Of a stretch of 64,000 nucleotides of DNA, positions 31,903 through 40,766 are shown one piece after another; the first letter of the stretch is position 1; each line of letters begins with the position of its first letter. Source of the stretch: Aureococcus anophagefferens. Taxonomy: Eukaryota > Sar > Pelagophyceae > Pelagomonadales > Pelagomonadaceae. Location: positions 2,473,699 to 2,537,698 of the forward strand of contig NW_008705566.1 in NCBI RefSeq assembly GCF_000186865.1. The letters run 5' to 3'. A model generated the notes under the pieces. The model was not told the DNA's origin and did no database searches. It was given only the letters and a program-made list of their open reading frames with translations. Position numbers and translations under genes: made by a program.

Positions 31903-33771
31903 ATGCAGATTGACGATTCTCTCTGGCAGGACTGTCATGGGCTACCTTGCTGGGCGCCCTGGTCCGTCGACAGTACGACCAGCGGCCGCTGGAAGTACTT
32001 TCCGGCGCACCTGCTAGCGCCGGAGGAGTGCCCGCGGAAGCATGCATGGCTGCCGCTCGACGGAGCGGGAGACATGTGCCTTGTTGAGTGGGACGACGGC
32101 ACGTCCAAGCTAAACATTCTACCTCGAGAGCTCATACTTTCGCGTTTCGACGGTGATGGACCCGAGCCGGCGCTGCCGCGGCCGTCGTTGGAGAAACGGG
32201 AACAAATAATGAAATGCGGCTATCAGGAACATTGGCTCGAGCCGATCGACGTGCCCGAGCCGTCGCCGCCCGCGCCCGCGCCGACGCCGCCCGCGCCGGC
32301 GACGGCGCCGCCGCGGCGCCCCCGCGCGCCCGCGGCGCCCGCGCCGACGCCGCGCGCGCGGGCCTCGGACGCGCCGCCGCCGTTCGTCGCCGACGGCGCG
32401 CAGCCGCTGAAGCGGCCGCGCCACCGCGAGCCGGCGCCGGCCCACGCCGCGCCGCCGCGCGCCGCCGCGCCGCCGCCGCCTCGGCCTCGGCCGCCCGTCG
32501 CGGAGCCCGCGCGCCCGGCCGCCGCGCGGCCCGCGCCGCCGCCGCCGGCCCGCGACGCGCCGCACGTCGCCGCGCCGCACGTCGCTCCGCCGCCGCCGCC
32601 GCGTCGCGCCGCGCCGCCCGCCGCCGCGCCGCGCGAGCCGCCCGCGCGGCCGCCGGTCGCCGAGCTCCGCGTCCGGGTGCCCCGCGACTTCGCGGCGCCG
32701 GGATCCGGCCCCTACGGCTCCATCACGCCCGAGGAGCTACGCGCCATGGAGCTCGTCCCGCGCGACGCGCCGTGCACCGTCGTCGACGACGCCACCGGCG
32801 ACGTGCTGCTCCGCGTCGCGCCGATCGCGGCGCGGAGCGACGCGGCGCGGCTCTCCGCGCGCGTCGCCAAGTTGTTCGTCGCGCGCGCGGCGTTGGTGGA
32901 TCCGACGCAGCGTTCCCACCCGGGCCGCTATTATTCTCACGGCATCGCGCGGACGGTCAACGATTCGGGGAAGCTCGCGTACTACGGCCCGTTGCGAACC
33001 CGCGCGCATTTCCGCCACGCGAAACAGTTCCACCAGGAGCTGCAGGTCCAGATCGCCAGGAAGCTGGCGGAGCTCATGGGCGAGGCCGAGCGCGCCTTTG
33101 GCCGCGACGTCACGGCTGAGCTCGACGAGGTCGCCTCGCTCCGCGCCGCCTACGACGGCGACCGGCTCCCTACGTCCGCGGCGTTTAGCATCGGCCTGAA
33201 CAACGCATATCATCGCGACCGCGGCGACGTACGCGACGGTCCGCTGTCGTGGACGACGATCGTGTCCATCGACCTCGGCGCCGTGCTGGCCGACGACCCC
33301 TGCGCCTACGTTCCCGCGAGGCGGAGCGCGAAGGCGCCGTCGCGCGCGGGCGACGGCGCCTACCGGGACGAGTTCGAGCGCTTCGTCGAGGACCGCTACC
33401 GCGAGCACGTCGAAGGTCGCGGCGGCTCGACGCCGCCGATCTGGCAATTCAGCGTGAACCGCGCGGTCGCCGTCGACCTCCGGGGCCGCGGCCGCGGCGT
33501 CTTCCTCCGGCTCCAGGCCGGCCGGCATCACCACGGGACGACCCTGCGGGGCGACTCCTACGCCGCCGACCTGCTCTGCGGCTTGGCCATCTACTCCTCG
33601 GCCCCCGTCGTCGGGCCCATGAAGACGCGGCGCGCGGAGCACTACGAGGCCATCGCGAACGAGCCCGAGCTCGGCGAGACCGAGTTCGTCGCCGACGCCC
33701 CCGAGGACGACCTCCCCGCCGGCGCCGAACCGGACTCCGAGTCGGAACGCGACGCGTCGGACTCCGACTAA
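31903..33771 (+). CDS. Tudor/PWWP-like plus 2OG-Fe(II) dioxygenase-like (TET/JBP-type) protein, tentative
   Basis: From ATG 31903 (TACCATGC) the protein has 622 aa. An N-terminal beta-rich module (SGRWKYFPAHLLAPEE, MCLVEWDDGTSKLNILPREL) resembles Tudor/PWWP readers. A disordered proline/alanine linker of about 170 residues follows. The C-terminal 300 residues contain LNNAYHRDRGD (H437-x-D439), then LSWTTIVSIDLG and, about 100 residues on, VFLRLQAGRHHHGTT (H542-H544). The order H-x-D ... beta strand ... (R)-x-H-G followed by a final strand is that of 2-oxoglutarate/Fe(II) dioxygenases, and LSWT plus HGTT recalls TET/JBP-type nucleobase dioxygenases. A serine/aspartate-rich tail closes the protein. 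The domain call is by motif only; an unrelated plastic fold remains possible. Confidence 0.5.
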   Translation: MQIDDSLWQDCHGLPCWAPWSVDSTTSGRWKYFPAHLLAPEECPRKHAWLPLDGAGDMCLVEWDDGTSKLNILPRELILSRFDGDGPEPALPRPSLEKREQIMKCGYQEHWLEPIDVPEPSPPAPAPTPPAPATAPPRRPRAPAAPAPTPRARASDAPPPFVADGAQPLKRPRHREPAPAHAAPPRAAAPPPPRPRPPVAEPARPAAARPAPPPPARDAPHVAAPHVAPPPPPRRAAPPAAAPREPPARPPVAELRVRVPRDFAAPGSGPYGSITPEELRAMELVPRDAPCTVVDDATGDVLLRVAPIAARSDAARLSARVAKLFVARAALVDPTQRSHPGRYYSHGIARTVNDSGKLAYYGPLRTRAHFRHAKQFHQELQVQIARKLAELMGEAERAFGRDVTAELDEVASLRAAYDGDRLPTSAAFSIGLNNAYHRDRGDVRDGPLSWTTIVSIDLGAVLADDPCAYVPARRSAKAPSRAGDGAYRDEFERFVEDRYREHVEGRGGSTPPIWQFSVNRAVAVDLRGRGRGVFLRLQAGRHHHGTTLRGDSYAADLLCGLAIYSSAPVVGPMKTRRAEHYEAIANEPELGETEFVADAPEDDLPAGAEPDSESERDASDSD

Positions 33772-33817
33772 GGTGCCCCTTAGACGCGGCGGGCGGACGA
33801 TGCGTGCGGCGGCGCGC

Positions 33818-34546
33818 CTACTCGTCGGAGAAGATGTCCTCGTCGGGCTCGGCGAAGCAGGAGAGGAGCGCGTCGAGCTGGATGCCCTTGGCCGACGTCT
33901 CCTTGCGTTTCTGGTTGTGCGCGTTCGGCGCGAACGTCGCGTTCGCGGCGTCGGCGGACGGGAGGAGGAGGCCGCCCGGCGGCGGGCTCTTGGCGAGGCC
34001 CGCGGCGGCGGCCGCGTCGATGCCGAGGACCTCGGCGAGGAGGTCGAGGGGCACGCGCTCGAAGGTCTGGGACAGGAGGTCGAGGAGGTAGCGGCGGACC
34101 GCCGCGGTGAAGCCCGGCACGAGGTCCGCGACGGCCTTGGCGCCGACCTTCTCGCGCGCGGCGGCCCAGAACTCGGCGAACTTGGACGCCTCGAGGAGCG
34201 CGTCGCAGGCGGCGAGCTTCGCCGCCAGGGGGCACCGCTCGACGAGCGCCTCGGGCACGACGTAGAGCAGGCTCGTGAGGTCGCCCGCGGGCCGCGCCAT
34301 CATGGCCTTGGCGAGGACGAGGGCCAGCACCTCGTCGCTACACCTCGCGGGCGTGAACTGGTAGAGCTTCATGAGCGCCTTGTTCGCCAGGGCGTCGTAG
34401 GTCTTGCCGCTCACCTGGGCGGCGACGTAGGACTCGAGCACGGGCACGGACGCCTCGGCGTACTGCTCCGCGGACCCGAGGAGGGCCTCGATCTTCTCCG
34501 GCCGCGACAGCGGCGCGCAGGCGGCCTCGATCTCGACCGCGACCAT
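33818..34546 (-). CDS. EIF3K: Translation initiation factor eIF3 subunit k
   Basis: From ATG 34546 the protein has 242 aa, close to the 218 of the human protein plus a C-terminal extension. The N-terminal HEAT-like part (RPEKIEALLGSAEQYAEASV, VLESYVAAQVSGKTYDALAN, KALMKLYQFTP) is the recognisable eIF3k block. The winged-helix/CSN8-PSMD8-EIF3K part ends with AVRRYLLDLLSQTFERVPLD and LLAEVLGID. The tail (AKGIQLDALLSCFAEPDEDI) is acidic. It is a non-core subunit of the eIF3 complex on the 40S ribosome. Its start codon is about 225 bp from the divergent PKG-like gene. The very long plus-strand ORF across it is antisense. Confidence 0.88.
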   Translation of the reverse strand: MVAVEIEAACAPLSRPEKIEALLGSAEQYAEASVPVLESYVAAQVSGKTYDALANKALMKLYQFTPARCSDEVLALVLAKAMMARPAGDLTSLLYVVPEALVERCPLAAKLAACDALLEASKFAEFWAAAREKVGAKAVADLVPGFTAAVRRYLLDLLSQTFERVPLDLLAEVLGIDAAAAAGLAKSPPPGGLLLPSADAANATFAPNAHNQKRKETSAKGIQLDALLSCFAEPDEDIFSDE

Positions 34547-34771
34547 GGTGTTGAGGGCGGCGGGGGCGCGACGAGCTACACCTCGAGCTCTAAAATCGCC
34601 GACAGCTCGCGAGCTGAGCCAGTGTTTGCCGGGTTGCAGCCCGTGTTTGCCCCCCAGCCCAAGCTCTCCGGCCATGGCCATCGGATTCCGCCCGTCGTCG
34701 CGTACCGCGCCAATCGCATAAGCCTCGGTACGAGCACGCATCCACGCGAGAGCTCCGGAAAAACGAAGACC

Positions 34772-37700
34772 ATGCTGTCCCTCTGCCCCTGCGTGCGCGA
34801 CGACCGCGCCGAGGTGGCGCAGCGCGCCGCCGAGCTCGTGAAGAACCCGCTGCCGGCCATGTCGGGCGGCGCGGACACGCGGAAATTCGGCGACCCCGTC
34901 GAGGGCTGGCTGCAGCGCGTCGTCGACGGCGACGAGTGCGAGGCCGTCTGGTGCTGCTTGCGCGAGCGCCACCTGTACTACTACGCGAAGCAGCCGCGGA
35001 AGGGCGCGCCGCGCAAGCCCCTGGGCTACGTGGACCTGCGCGAGGGCGCGCGGCTGCGCGACGGGGAGAAGACCGTCGCCAAGGCGAGCGGGCGCGGCCT
35101 CGAGTCGTTCCACTCCGCGACGCCGGACGCGGCGACGGACTCCGGCGCGTCGTTCTTCGGCGCGTTCTTCGGCGACGGCGACGCGCTCCAGTTCTCCGTG
35201 CGCGAGGGCACGTCGCTCCTCAACGCGACCTTCGTGTGCGACGGCGCGCCCAAGCACCGGCTCTGGCTCGCGGAGCTCGCGGCCGCCGTCGACGGCCGCG
35301 TGCACCGGTCCGCGCAGCACCGGGGCCACGCGCCGCCGCCGCCGCCGCCGCCGTCGGCGGCGCGCCGGTTGACGCGCAGCGCGTCGAGCGGCGCGGAGCG
35401 GGCCTCGAATGAAAGCTTCGGCGACGACGCGTACCACGTGGACCTGCCGACGCTCGCGGGGCCGCTCCGGAAGAAGGCCATCGGCCGCGGCGTCATCCTG
35501 TCGAACCGCAAGGGCTGGAAGGACCGCTGGTTCAAGCTCGAGGGCGGCGTGCTGCGCTACTACAAGGACGACACGTATCGGCCGGAGTCGATGAAGGGCG
35601 AGGTCTGCCTCGCGGGGTGCTCCGTGGCCCGGGGCACCGCGGACGACCGGAAGAAGGTCGACCCGAAGCGGCTCTGCGTCACGCTGCCCGAGGGCCGCTA
35701 CCTCAAGCTCGCGGCGCGGAACGAGGCCGACGCCGAGGCCTGGACGGGCGCGATCTGCGACTCCATCGCGATCCTCGCCGCGCGCGCGAGGCGCGGCGGC
35801 GAACGCGCGTCGCCCGCGCCCCGGGATTCGCCGCGCAAGGCGGCGGGCCTGGGCATCGGCGAGGCGCCGCACCACCGGCGCCCGCTGATCTACGGCGCCG
35901 ACCTCGAGGGCAAGTCGCTGGCGAAGCGCCGCGCGGAGCGCGACGCGGTCCTCGCCGACGGCGCCGTCGACGCCGCGGGCGCGCGCGCGATCAAGCGCGC
36001 CATGGCCGCCGCGCGGGAGCGCGCGGCCTTCCTGTTCTCGCCCGACGGCGGCGATCTGGACGCGGAGCTCGAACGAAAGCTCCTGGACGCGTTCGCGCCC
36101 GAGGTCCACGAGGCGGGCGACGTCGTCGTCTGGCAGGGCGACTGGGGCGACGCGTACTACGCCGTCGAGAGCGGCGCCGTGGAGATTCTCGTGGACGGGT
36201 CGCGGCCGGACCGCATGGCGCCGATCACGTCCGGCGGCGGCTTCGGGGAGCTCGCGCTCGCGCTCGGCACGCGGCGCGCGGCGACGGCGCGGTGCGTCGT
36301 CCGGGCCAAGGTCTGGAGCCTCACGCGGTCCCGGTACCGGTCCACGCTCGGCGCCGCGGCCCACGCCTCGCGCAAGGGCCGCGTGGAATTCCTGCGGTCC
36401 GTCGAGCTCTTCAAGATCCTCAGCGACACGGCCCTCGAGAAGCTCGCGGGCGCGTTGACCGAAAAAGTCTACGCGGGCGGCGCGGTCCTCATCAAGGAGG
36501 GCGAGGTCGGCGACGCTTTTTACGTCGTCAACGTCGGCGTCGTCGAGGTGACGACGAAGGCCGGGTTCCGGGGCGCGCTCGAGACGGGCGCGGGCTTCGG
36601 CGAGAAGGCGCTGCTCGACGACGCGCCGCGCGCGGCCACCGTGAAAGTCAAGTCGTCGAGCGCGTCCATGCTCGTGCTCAACAAGAAGCAGTTCCTGTCG
36701 ATCGTCGGCCCCGCGCGCGCCGTCGTCGAGAACGCGACGCGCGCGCGGCTCCTCCGGCGCGTGAAGCTCTTCGGCGACGCGCTCAGCGACGCGAAGATCG
36801 ACGGCCTCGCGCGCGTCATGAGCGAGGCGTCCGTGGACCGCGGCGCCCACGTGCTGCGCAAGGGCGACATCGGCGACGCCTTCTACGTGCTGAAGCGGGG
36901 GAGAGTCGGGGTCGTCGACGACAAGGGCGCGCTCGTCGCGGAGCTCGGCGAGGGCGCGTACTTCGGCGAGACGGCCATCCTCAAGGACACGCCGCGGAAC
37001 GCGGACGTCGTCGCTTTGGAGCCCTGCGGTTTATTGAAGCTGACGCGCGACGACTTCGTGAAGCTCCTGGGCCCGCTCGAGGACGCGCTGAACGCGGAGG
37101 CGGAGCGGCGCCGCGCGGACCTCGAGCGGTCGAACAGGCTCAAGAGCGGGCTCAAGAATTTCGGCAACACGGTCGCCGCGGGCTTCGTCGCGTCGCGCGA
37201 CGCGCTGCGGAGCCGCGCGCGGACGCTGAAGGCGGCGTCCGCCGGCGACGACGCGGACGCCGCGTACGACGACGGTTTGGGACCCTTCGGGCGGCCGGGC
37301 GCGGCCCACGGCGGCACGATTCGCGTGGGCTTCCGCGCGCCGGGCTGCGCCGTCGACTTTGGCAAGCTCGTGGAGCTCGACTGGCCCCGGGCCGAGGGCG
37401 CGGGCGCCGGCGGGCGCGCGCAGCTCGTCCGCGACGACTCCGGCGGGTTCTACACGCTGCGCATCGTCTCGAAGCGCAAGGTCTTCGCCAAGAGCTGGGA
37501 CCAGGGCTTGTTGCGCGAGCGCGCGATCCTGACGTCGAAGATCGGCGAGAGCCCCTTCGTCGCCCGGTGCCTCGCGACGGGCTCGAATAGGGCCAAGTGC
37601 GTCGTCTTGGCGGAAGCGTTGCCCGGCGGCGACCTCTACGGCCTGCTGCACGAGCCGGGCGACGACCTCGACGCGCACCACCTCTTCGGCGGCGACACGC

Positions 37701-38356
37701 CGGCCGTGCGCTACTACGCCGGCTGCGCTTTACGGGGCGTCGAGCATTTGCATTCCCACGGCGTCGCGCACCGCGCGGTCGCGCCCGAGCACCTCTGGAT
37801 CGACGCGCGGGGCGCGCTCAAGCTCCACGAGCTGCCCTGCGCCGTGCGCCTGGCCGCGGCGGACCGCACGAACACGCTCTGCGGCGTGCCCGAGTACGTC
37901 GCGCCCGAGGTCGTCCTCGCCGCGGGCCACGACCACGCCGTCGACCTCTGGGCGCTCGGCGTTTTGGTCTTCGAGCTCGTGTCGCGGCGCGCGCTCTTCG
38001 CGCGGAGCGGCGACACGCCCGCGCGCCTCTTCGCGCGCGTCGTCGACCCGGGCAAGACGCTCAAGTCCGTCTGGTCCGCGACGTCCAACTACGCGGCGCT
38101 CGTGACGGGCCTCGTGAAGCCGCGACCCGCGGAGCGCCTCGGCGCGAAGCACGACGGCTTCGCCGAGCTCTGGGACCACAAGTTCTTCCGCCACGTCGAC
38201 CCGACCCGCGACCTCGGGCCGGACAGGGCGCCCTGGACGCCGCCGCGGTTGCAGGGCGCGAAGGACTCGCCCAACGACCCGCTCCAGCACGACGACGACG
38301 ACGACGACGACGACGAGCTCCCGCTCCCGCCCCTCTCCTTCCTGCCCGGGTACTAG
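34772..38356 (+). CDS. PH-PH-CNB-CNB-CNB-kinase protein, PKG-like pseudokinase
   Basis: From ATG 34772 the protein has 1194 aa. There are two PH-like domains (about 43-175; and 229-333, GPLRKKAIGRGVILSNRKGW with DRWFKLEGGVLRYYKD). Three cyclic-nucleotide-binding domains follow (about 440-545, 545-656, 663-768), each with a phosphate-binding cassette: FGELALALGTRRAATA, FGEKALLDDAPRAATV, FGETAILKDTPRNADV. The AGC-type kinase domain (about 863-1140) keeps the activation/APE segment TLCGVPEYVAPEV and helix F, but the beta-3 lysine is replaced (TLRIVSK, R897), the HRD aspartate is alanine (HRAVAPEH, A1002) and DFG reads HEL (1019-1021). It is thus cGMP/cAMP-regulated in architecture but probably catalytically inactive. 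The C-terminus has an aspartate run. The start is chosen because upstream frame is antisense to eIF3k. Confidence 0.85.
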   Translation: MLSLCPCVRDDRAEVAQRAAELVKNPLPAMSGGADTRKFGDPVEGWLQRVVDGDECEAVWCCLRERHLYYYAKQPRKGAPRKPLGYVDLREGARLRDGEKTVAKASGRGLESFHSATPDAATDSGASFFGAFFGDGDALQFSVREGTSLLNATFVCDGAPKHRLWLAELAAAVDGRVHRSAQHRGHAPPPPPPPSAARRLTRSASSGAERASNESFGDDAYHVDLPTLAGPLRKKAIGRGVILSNRKGWKDRWFKLEGGVLRYYKDDTYRPESMKGEVCLAGCSVARGTADDRKKVDPKRLCVTLPEGRYLKLAARNEADAEAWTGAICDSIAILAARARRGGERASPAPRDSPRKAAGLGIGEAPHHRRPLIYGADLEGKSLAKRRAERDAVLADGAVDAAGARAIKRAMAAARERAAFLFSPDGGDLDAELERKLLDAFAPEVHEAGDVVVWQGDWGDAYYAVESGAVEILVDGSRPDRMAPITSGGGFGELALALGTRRAATARCVVRAKVWSLTRSRYRSTLGAAAHASRKGRVEFLRSVELFKILSDTALEKLAGALTEKVYAGGAVLIKEGEVGDAFYVVNVGVVEVTTKAGFRGALETGAGFGEKALLDDAPRAATVKVKSSSASMLVLNKKQFLSIVGPARAVVENATRARLLRRVKLFGDALSDAKIDGLARVMSEASVDRGAHVLRKGDIGDAFYVLKRGRVGVVDDKGALVAELGEGAYFGETAILKDTPRNADVVALEPCGLLKLTRDDFVKLLGPLEDALNAEAERRRADLERSNRLKSGLKNFGNTVAAGFVASRDALRSRARTLKAASAGDDADAAYDDGLGPFGRPGAAHGGTIRVGFRAPGCAVDFGKLVELDWPRAEGAGAGGRAQLVRDDSGGFYTLRIVSKRKVFAKSWDQGLLRERAILTSKIGESPFVARCLATGSNRAKCVVLAEALPGGDLYGLLHEPGDDLDAHHLFGGDTPAVRYYAGCALRGVEHLHSHGVAHRAVAPEHLWIDARGALKLHELPCAVRLAAADRTNTLCGVPEYVAPEVVLAAGHDHAVDLWALGVLVFELVSRRALFARSGDTPARLFARVVDPGKTLKSVWSATSNYAALVTGLVKPRPAERLGAKHDGFAELWDHKFFRHVDPTRDLGPDRAPWTPPRLQGAKDSPNDPLQHDDDDDDDDELPLPPLSFLPGY

Positions 38357-38411
38357 GAGGAGTCGAGCTGAGCATCTTGAAGGAAAGTTGCAGCATCCCT
38401 TTTATTGATCG

Positions 38412-39488
38412 ATGACGAGGCTGGTCCTCCCGCGGCAGGCGTGCAGCGCAGCAATGCATTGCCGTGCGTTCAGCGCGATGCATCGCCGCGCGTCGCAGCG
38501 CGCACTGAGCACGCGCGGTCCAACGATCGCGGTGCACGGCGGCGCCTGGGCCATCCCCGACGACCTGCGCCAGGCGAGCCTCGACGGCGTCGGCCGCGCG
38601 ACAGCTTTGGGCTGGGAGGCACTCACGAGCAACGGCAGCGCCGTCGACGCCGTCGAGGCGGCCGTGCGCTACCTGGAGGAAGATCCGGCCTTCGACGCGG
38701 GCCGCGGCGCGGTGCTCACGTCCGCGGGCACGGTAGAATTGGACGCGGTCATCATGGACGGCCGCGACCTGTCCGCGGGCGCCGTCGCGTCGCTGGGGCC
38801 CGTGCTCAACCCCGTGTCCGTGGCGCGCGCGGTCATGGAGCGCTCGGAGCACGTGCTGCTGTGCGGCGCGGGCGCGGACGCCTTCGCGCGCGAGATCGGC
38901 GTGGAAGCTTCGTCGGCCGACGATCTCGTGACGGCCGCGGCGCGCGAGGAATACGAGCAGATGAAGACCTACCCGACGACCGTCGAGACGCTCTTCAACG
39001 CGCGCGCGCAGCTCGGCCACGACACCGTCGGCGCCGTCGCCGTCGATGCGGACGGTAACGTCGCCGCTGCGACTTCCACCGGCGGCATCACCTTCAAAAG
39101 ACCGGGCCGCGTCGGCGATTCGCCGATCCTCGGCAGCGGCTGCTTGGCGGACAACGCCACGGGCTGCATCTCGACGACGGGCCACGGCGAGTCCCTCATG
39201 CGTTTTACGTTCGCGAGCCGCTGGGCCGCGGCCGTCGACGGCGGCGCGGCGCCCGACTCCGCGCTCGCGGCGCAGCTGCGGGCCATGCTCGACCGCCTCG
39301 GCGGCTGCGGCGGCGCCGTCTGCGTCGACGCCACCGGCGCGCCGGGCATCGCCTTCTCCACGGAGCGCATGGCCTGGGGCTACCGGTCCGCGGGCTCCGG
39401 CGGCGTCCGCCACGGCGTCGACCGCGACGCCGGCGCCGCCGACGTGCTTGTCGTCGACCCGGCGGCCGGGGCGATTTGGGTCGACTAA
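38412..39488 (+). CDS. Isoaspartyl peptidase / L-asparaginase (Ntn hydrolase, T2)
   Basis: The 358-aa proenzyme cleaves itself before a threonine to expose the nucleophile, then hydrolyses L-asparagine and isoaspartyl dipeptides. The scissile site is GHD|TVGAVAVD with T205 as nucleophile. Substrate-pocket strings TSTGGITFKRPGRVGDSPIL and STTGHGE are present. The N-domain starts at TIAVHGGAWAIP (about 38). The first 35 residues are arginine/serine-rich without acidic residues and could be a mitochondrial presequence. A CTTGAAG motif lies 30 bp upstream of the ATG. The length and order of motifs equal the plant and bacterial T2 family. Likely role: asparagine catabolism or repair-peptide turnover. 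Confidence 0.9.
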   Translation: MTRLVLPRQACSAAMHCRAFSAMHRRASQRALSTRGPTIAVHGGAWAIPDDLRQASLDGVGRATALGWEALTSNGSAVDAVEAAVRYLEEDPAFDAGRGAVLTSAGTVELDAVIMDGRDLSAGAVASLGPVLNPVSVARAVMERSEHVLLCGAGADAFAREIGVEASSADDLVTAAAREEYEQMKTYPTTVETLFNARAQLGHDTVGAVAVDADGNVAAATSTGGITFKRPGRVGDSPILGSGCLADNATGCISTTGHGESLMRFTFASRWAAAVDGGAAPDSALAAQLRAMLDRLGGCGGAVCVDATGAPGIAFSTERMAWGYRSAGSGGVRHGVDRDAGAADVLVVDPAAGAIWVD

Positions 39489-39521
39489 CCACTTTGGTTA
39501 CGTCGCCACGCCCCGGGCTCT

Positions 39522-40670
39522 CTAGAAGAGCCCCGTGTCGAACTTCTCGGAGACGTCCACCAAATAGTCGCGGTGGGCCTCGACGTTGTACATGTAGTCG
39601 TGCAGATTCTTGCCGAGGTAGAGGAGCAGCTGGGCCTCCTCGGGCGAGCAGATGTCGCCCTCGGGCACGTCGTCGTCGCGGCAGTCCGCGCAGTACATGT
39701 TCGACCAGAAGTACTCGGCCTCGTCCGTCTCCTCGTGGAGGAGCTCGAGGTCGTCGCGCGCCTCGACGAGGGCGAGCTCGCGCGCCTCGAGCATCTCGAG
39801 GAGCGTCGTCTCGGCGCCCTTGGGCTGGAAGGTCTGCGTCGACGACCCCTCGATGCGGTGCATCGTCGTCGCGATCTCGTCGAAGTTCGCGGAGATCTCG
39901 CGGCGCATGTCCTCGAAGGGGTCCTCGCCGGGCGCGCGGCACTTGTCGACCCAGTCGAGGATGCGGCTCACGTGCTCCTCGAGCTCCGCCTCCTGCCGCG
40001 CCTCCTCCTCCTCGGCCTCGGCCTCCTCGCCGAGCTCGAAGTGGTCGTCGAGCGGGTGCGCGACGCGGCCGTCGGCCTTCACCTTCGCGTTCCCGTCGGC
40101 GACGACGAGGGCCTTGGAGGGCGACGCCCCGGCGCAGGGGTGGTCCGCGTTCTCCTGGAAGTCCTTGAGCTCGTCGAGCGGGTGCGCGTACTTTTGCATC
40201 GCGTCGCCCTTGCCGCTCGGCTTCTTCACGAGGACGCCGCCGTTCTCCTTGTCCTGCTTGCGGTGCTTGCGGCTCTTGCGCTTCCGCCGCTTGACCTCCT
40301 TCTTCGCCGCCTCGCGGAGCACGCGCTCCGCGTCCTCGCGCTCCTCGGTCATCGCCGCGTAGCGCTTCTGGAGTTTGGCCATGCGCTCGAGGAGGAGCTC
40401 GATCTTGTCCTTCTTCTCCGCGAGCTGCTCCGTGAGGTCGCCGACGGCGCGCCGCGTCTGCTCGAAGTTCGCCGGCATGCCGCCCGTGAGCATGTGGGCC
40501 GGCAGCTCCCAGGCGGGCGGCTCGTCGTCGTCGAAGTCGCGCGAGTCCGCCCGGCCCCCGCCGCGCGTCACCGTCGGCGACAGCGCCTCCTGGTACATCT
40601 CGTCCATGATGGCCAGATCATCCTCGTCGAAGAGCGGGTTCACGGGGTTCTCCAGCAGCAGCGACGACAT
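39522..40670 (-). CDS. Coiled-coil protein of unknown function, 382 aa
   Basis: From ATG 40670 the protein has 382 residues. After an acidic N-terminus (FDEDDLAIMDEMYQEALSP) a coiled coil runs from about residue 75 (NFEQTRRAVGDLTEQLAEKK to AAMTEEREDAERVLREAAKK). A strongly basic cluster (KRRKRKSRKHRK) that could serve as nuclear signal follows, then two KYAHPLDELKD/VAHPLDDHFEL repeats, a glutamate-rich helix and a C-terminal cysteine pair (YCADCRDD). No enzyme motif is seen. The repeat A-H-P-L-D-(E/D) is noteworthy. It could be a cytoskeletal or nuclear scaffold; no family is recognised. Longer minus-strand extension upstream is antisense to the glycosyltransferase gene. Confidence 0.65.
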   Translation of the reverse strand: MSSLLLENPVNPLFDEDDLAIMDEMYQEALSPTVTRGGGRADSRDFDDDEPPAWELPAHMLTGGMPANFEQTRRAVGDLTEQLAEKKDKIELLLERMAKLQKRYAAMTEEREDAERVLREAAKKEVKRRKRKSRKHRKQDKENGGVLVKKPSGKGDAMQKYAHPLDELKDFQENADHPCAGASPSKALVVADGNAKVKADGRVAHPLDDHFELGEEAEAEEEEARQEAELEEHVSRILDWVDKCRAPGEDPFEDMRREISANFDEIATTMHRIEGSSTQTFQPKGAETTLLEMLEARELALVEARDDLELLHEETDEAEYFWSNMYCADCRDDDVPEGDICSPEEAQLLLYLGKNLHDYMYNVEAHRDYLVDVSEKFDTGLF

Positions 40671-40766
40671 CGTCCCGAGATCAAACGGTGATCGATGGGC
40701 TGCCAGGACCGTTTGAAAGCGAGTTTGCCCTTCCGAACGTCCCGCAAACACGAATATGATCATGCG

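Noticed and set aside
33773..34771. Upstream extension of the PKG-like ORF
   Set aside because: The first 333 codons are antisense to eIF3k; the protein begins naturally at the ATG at 34772.
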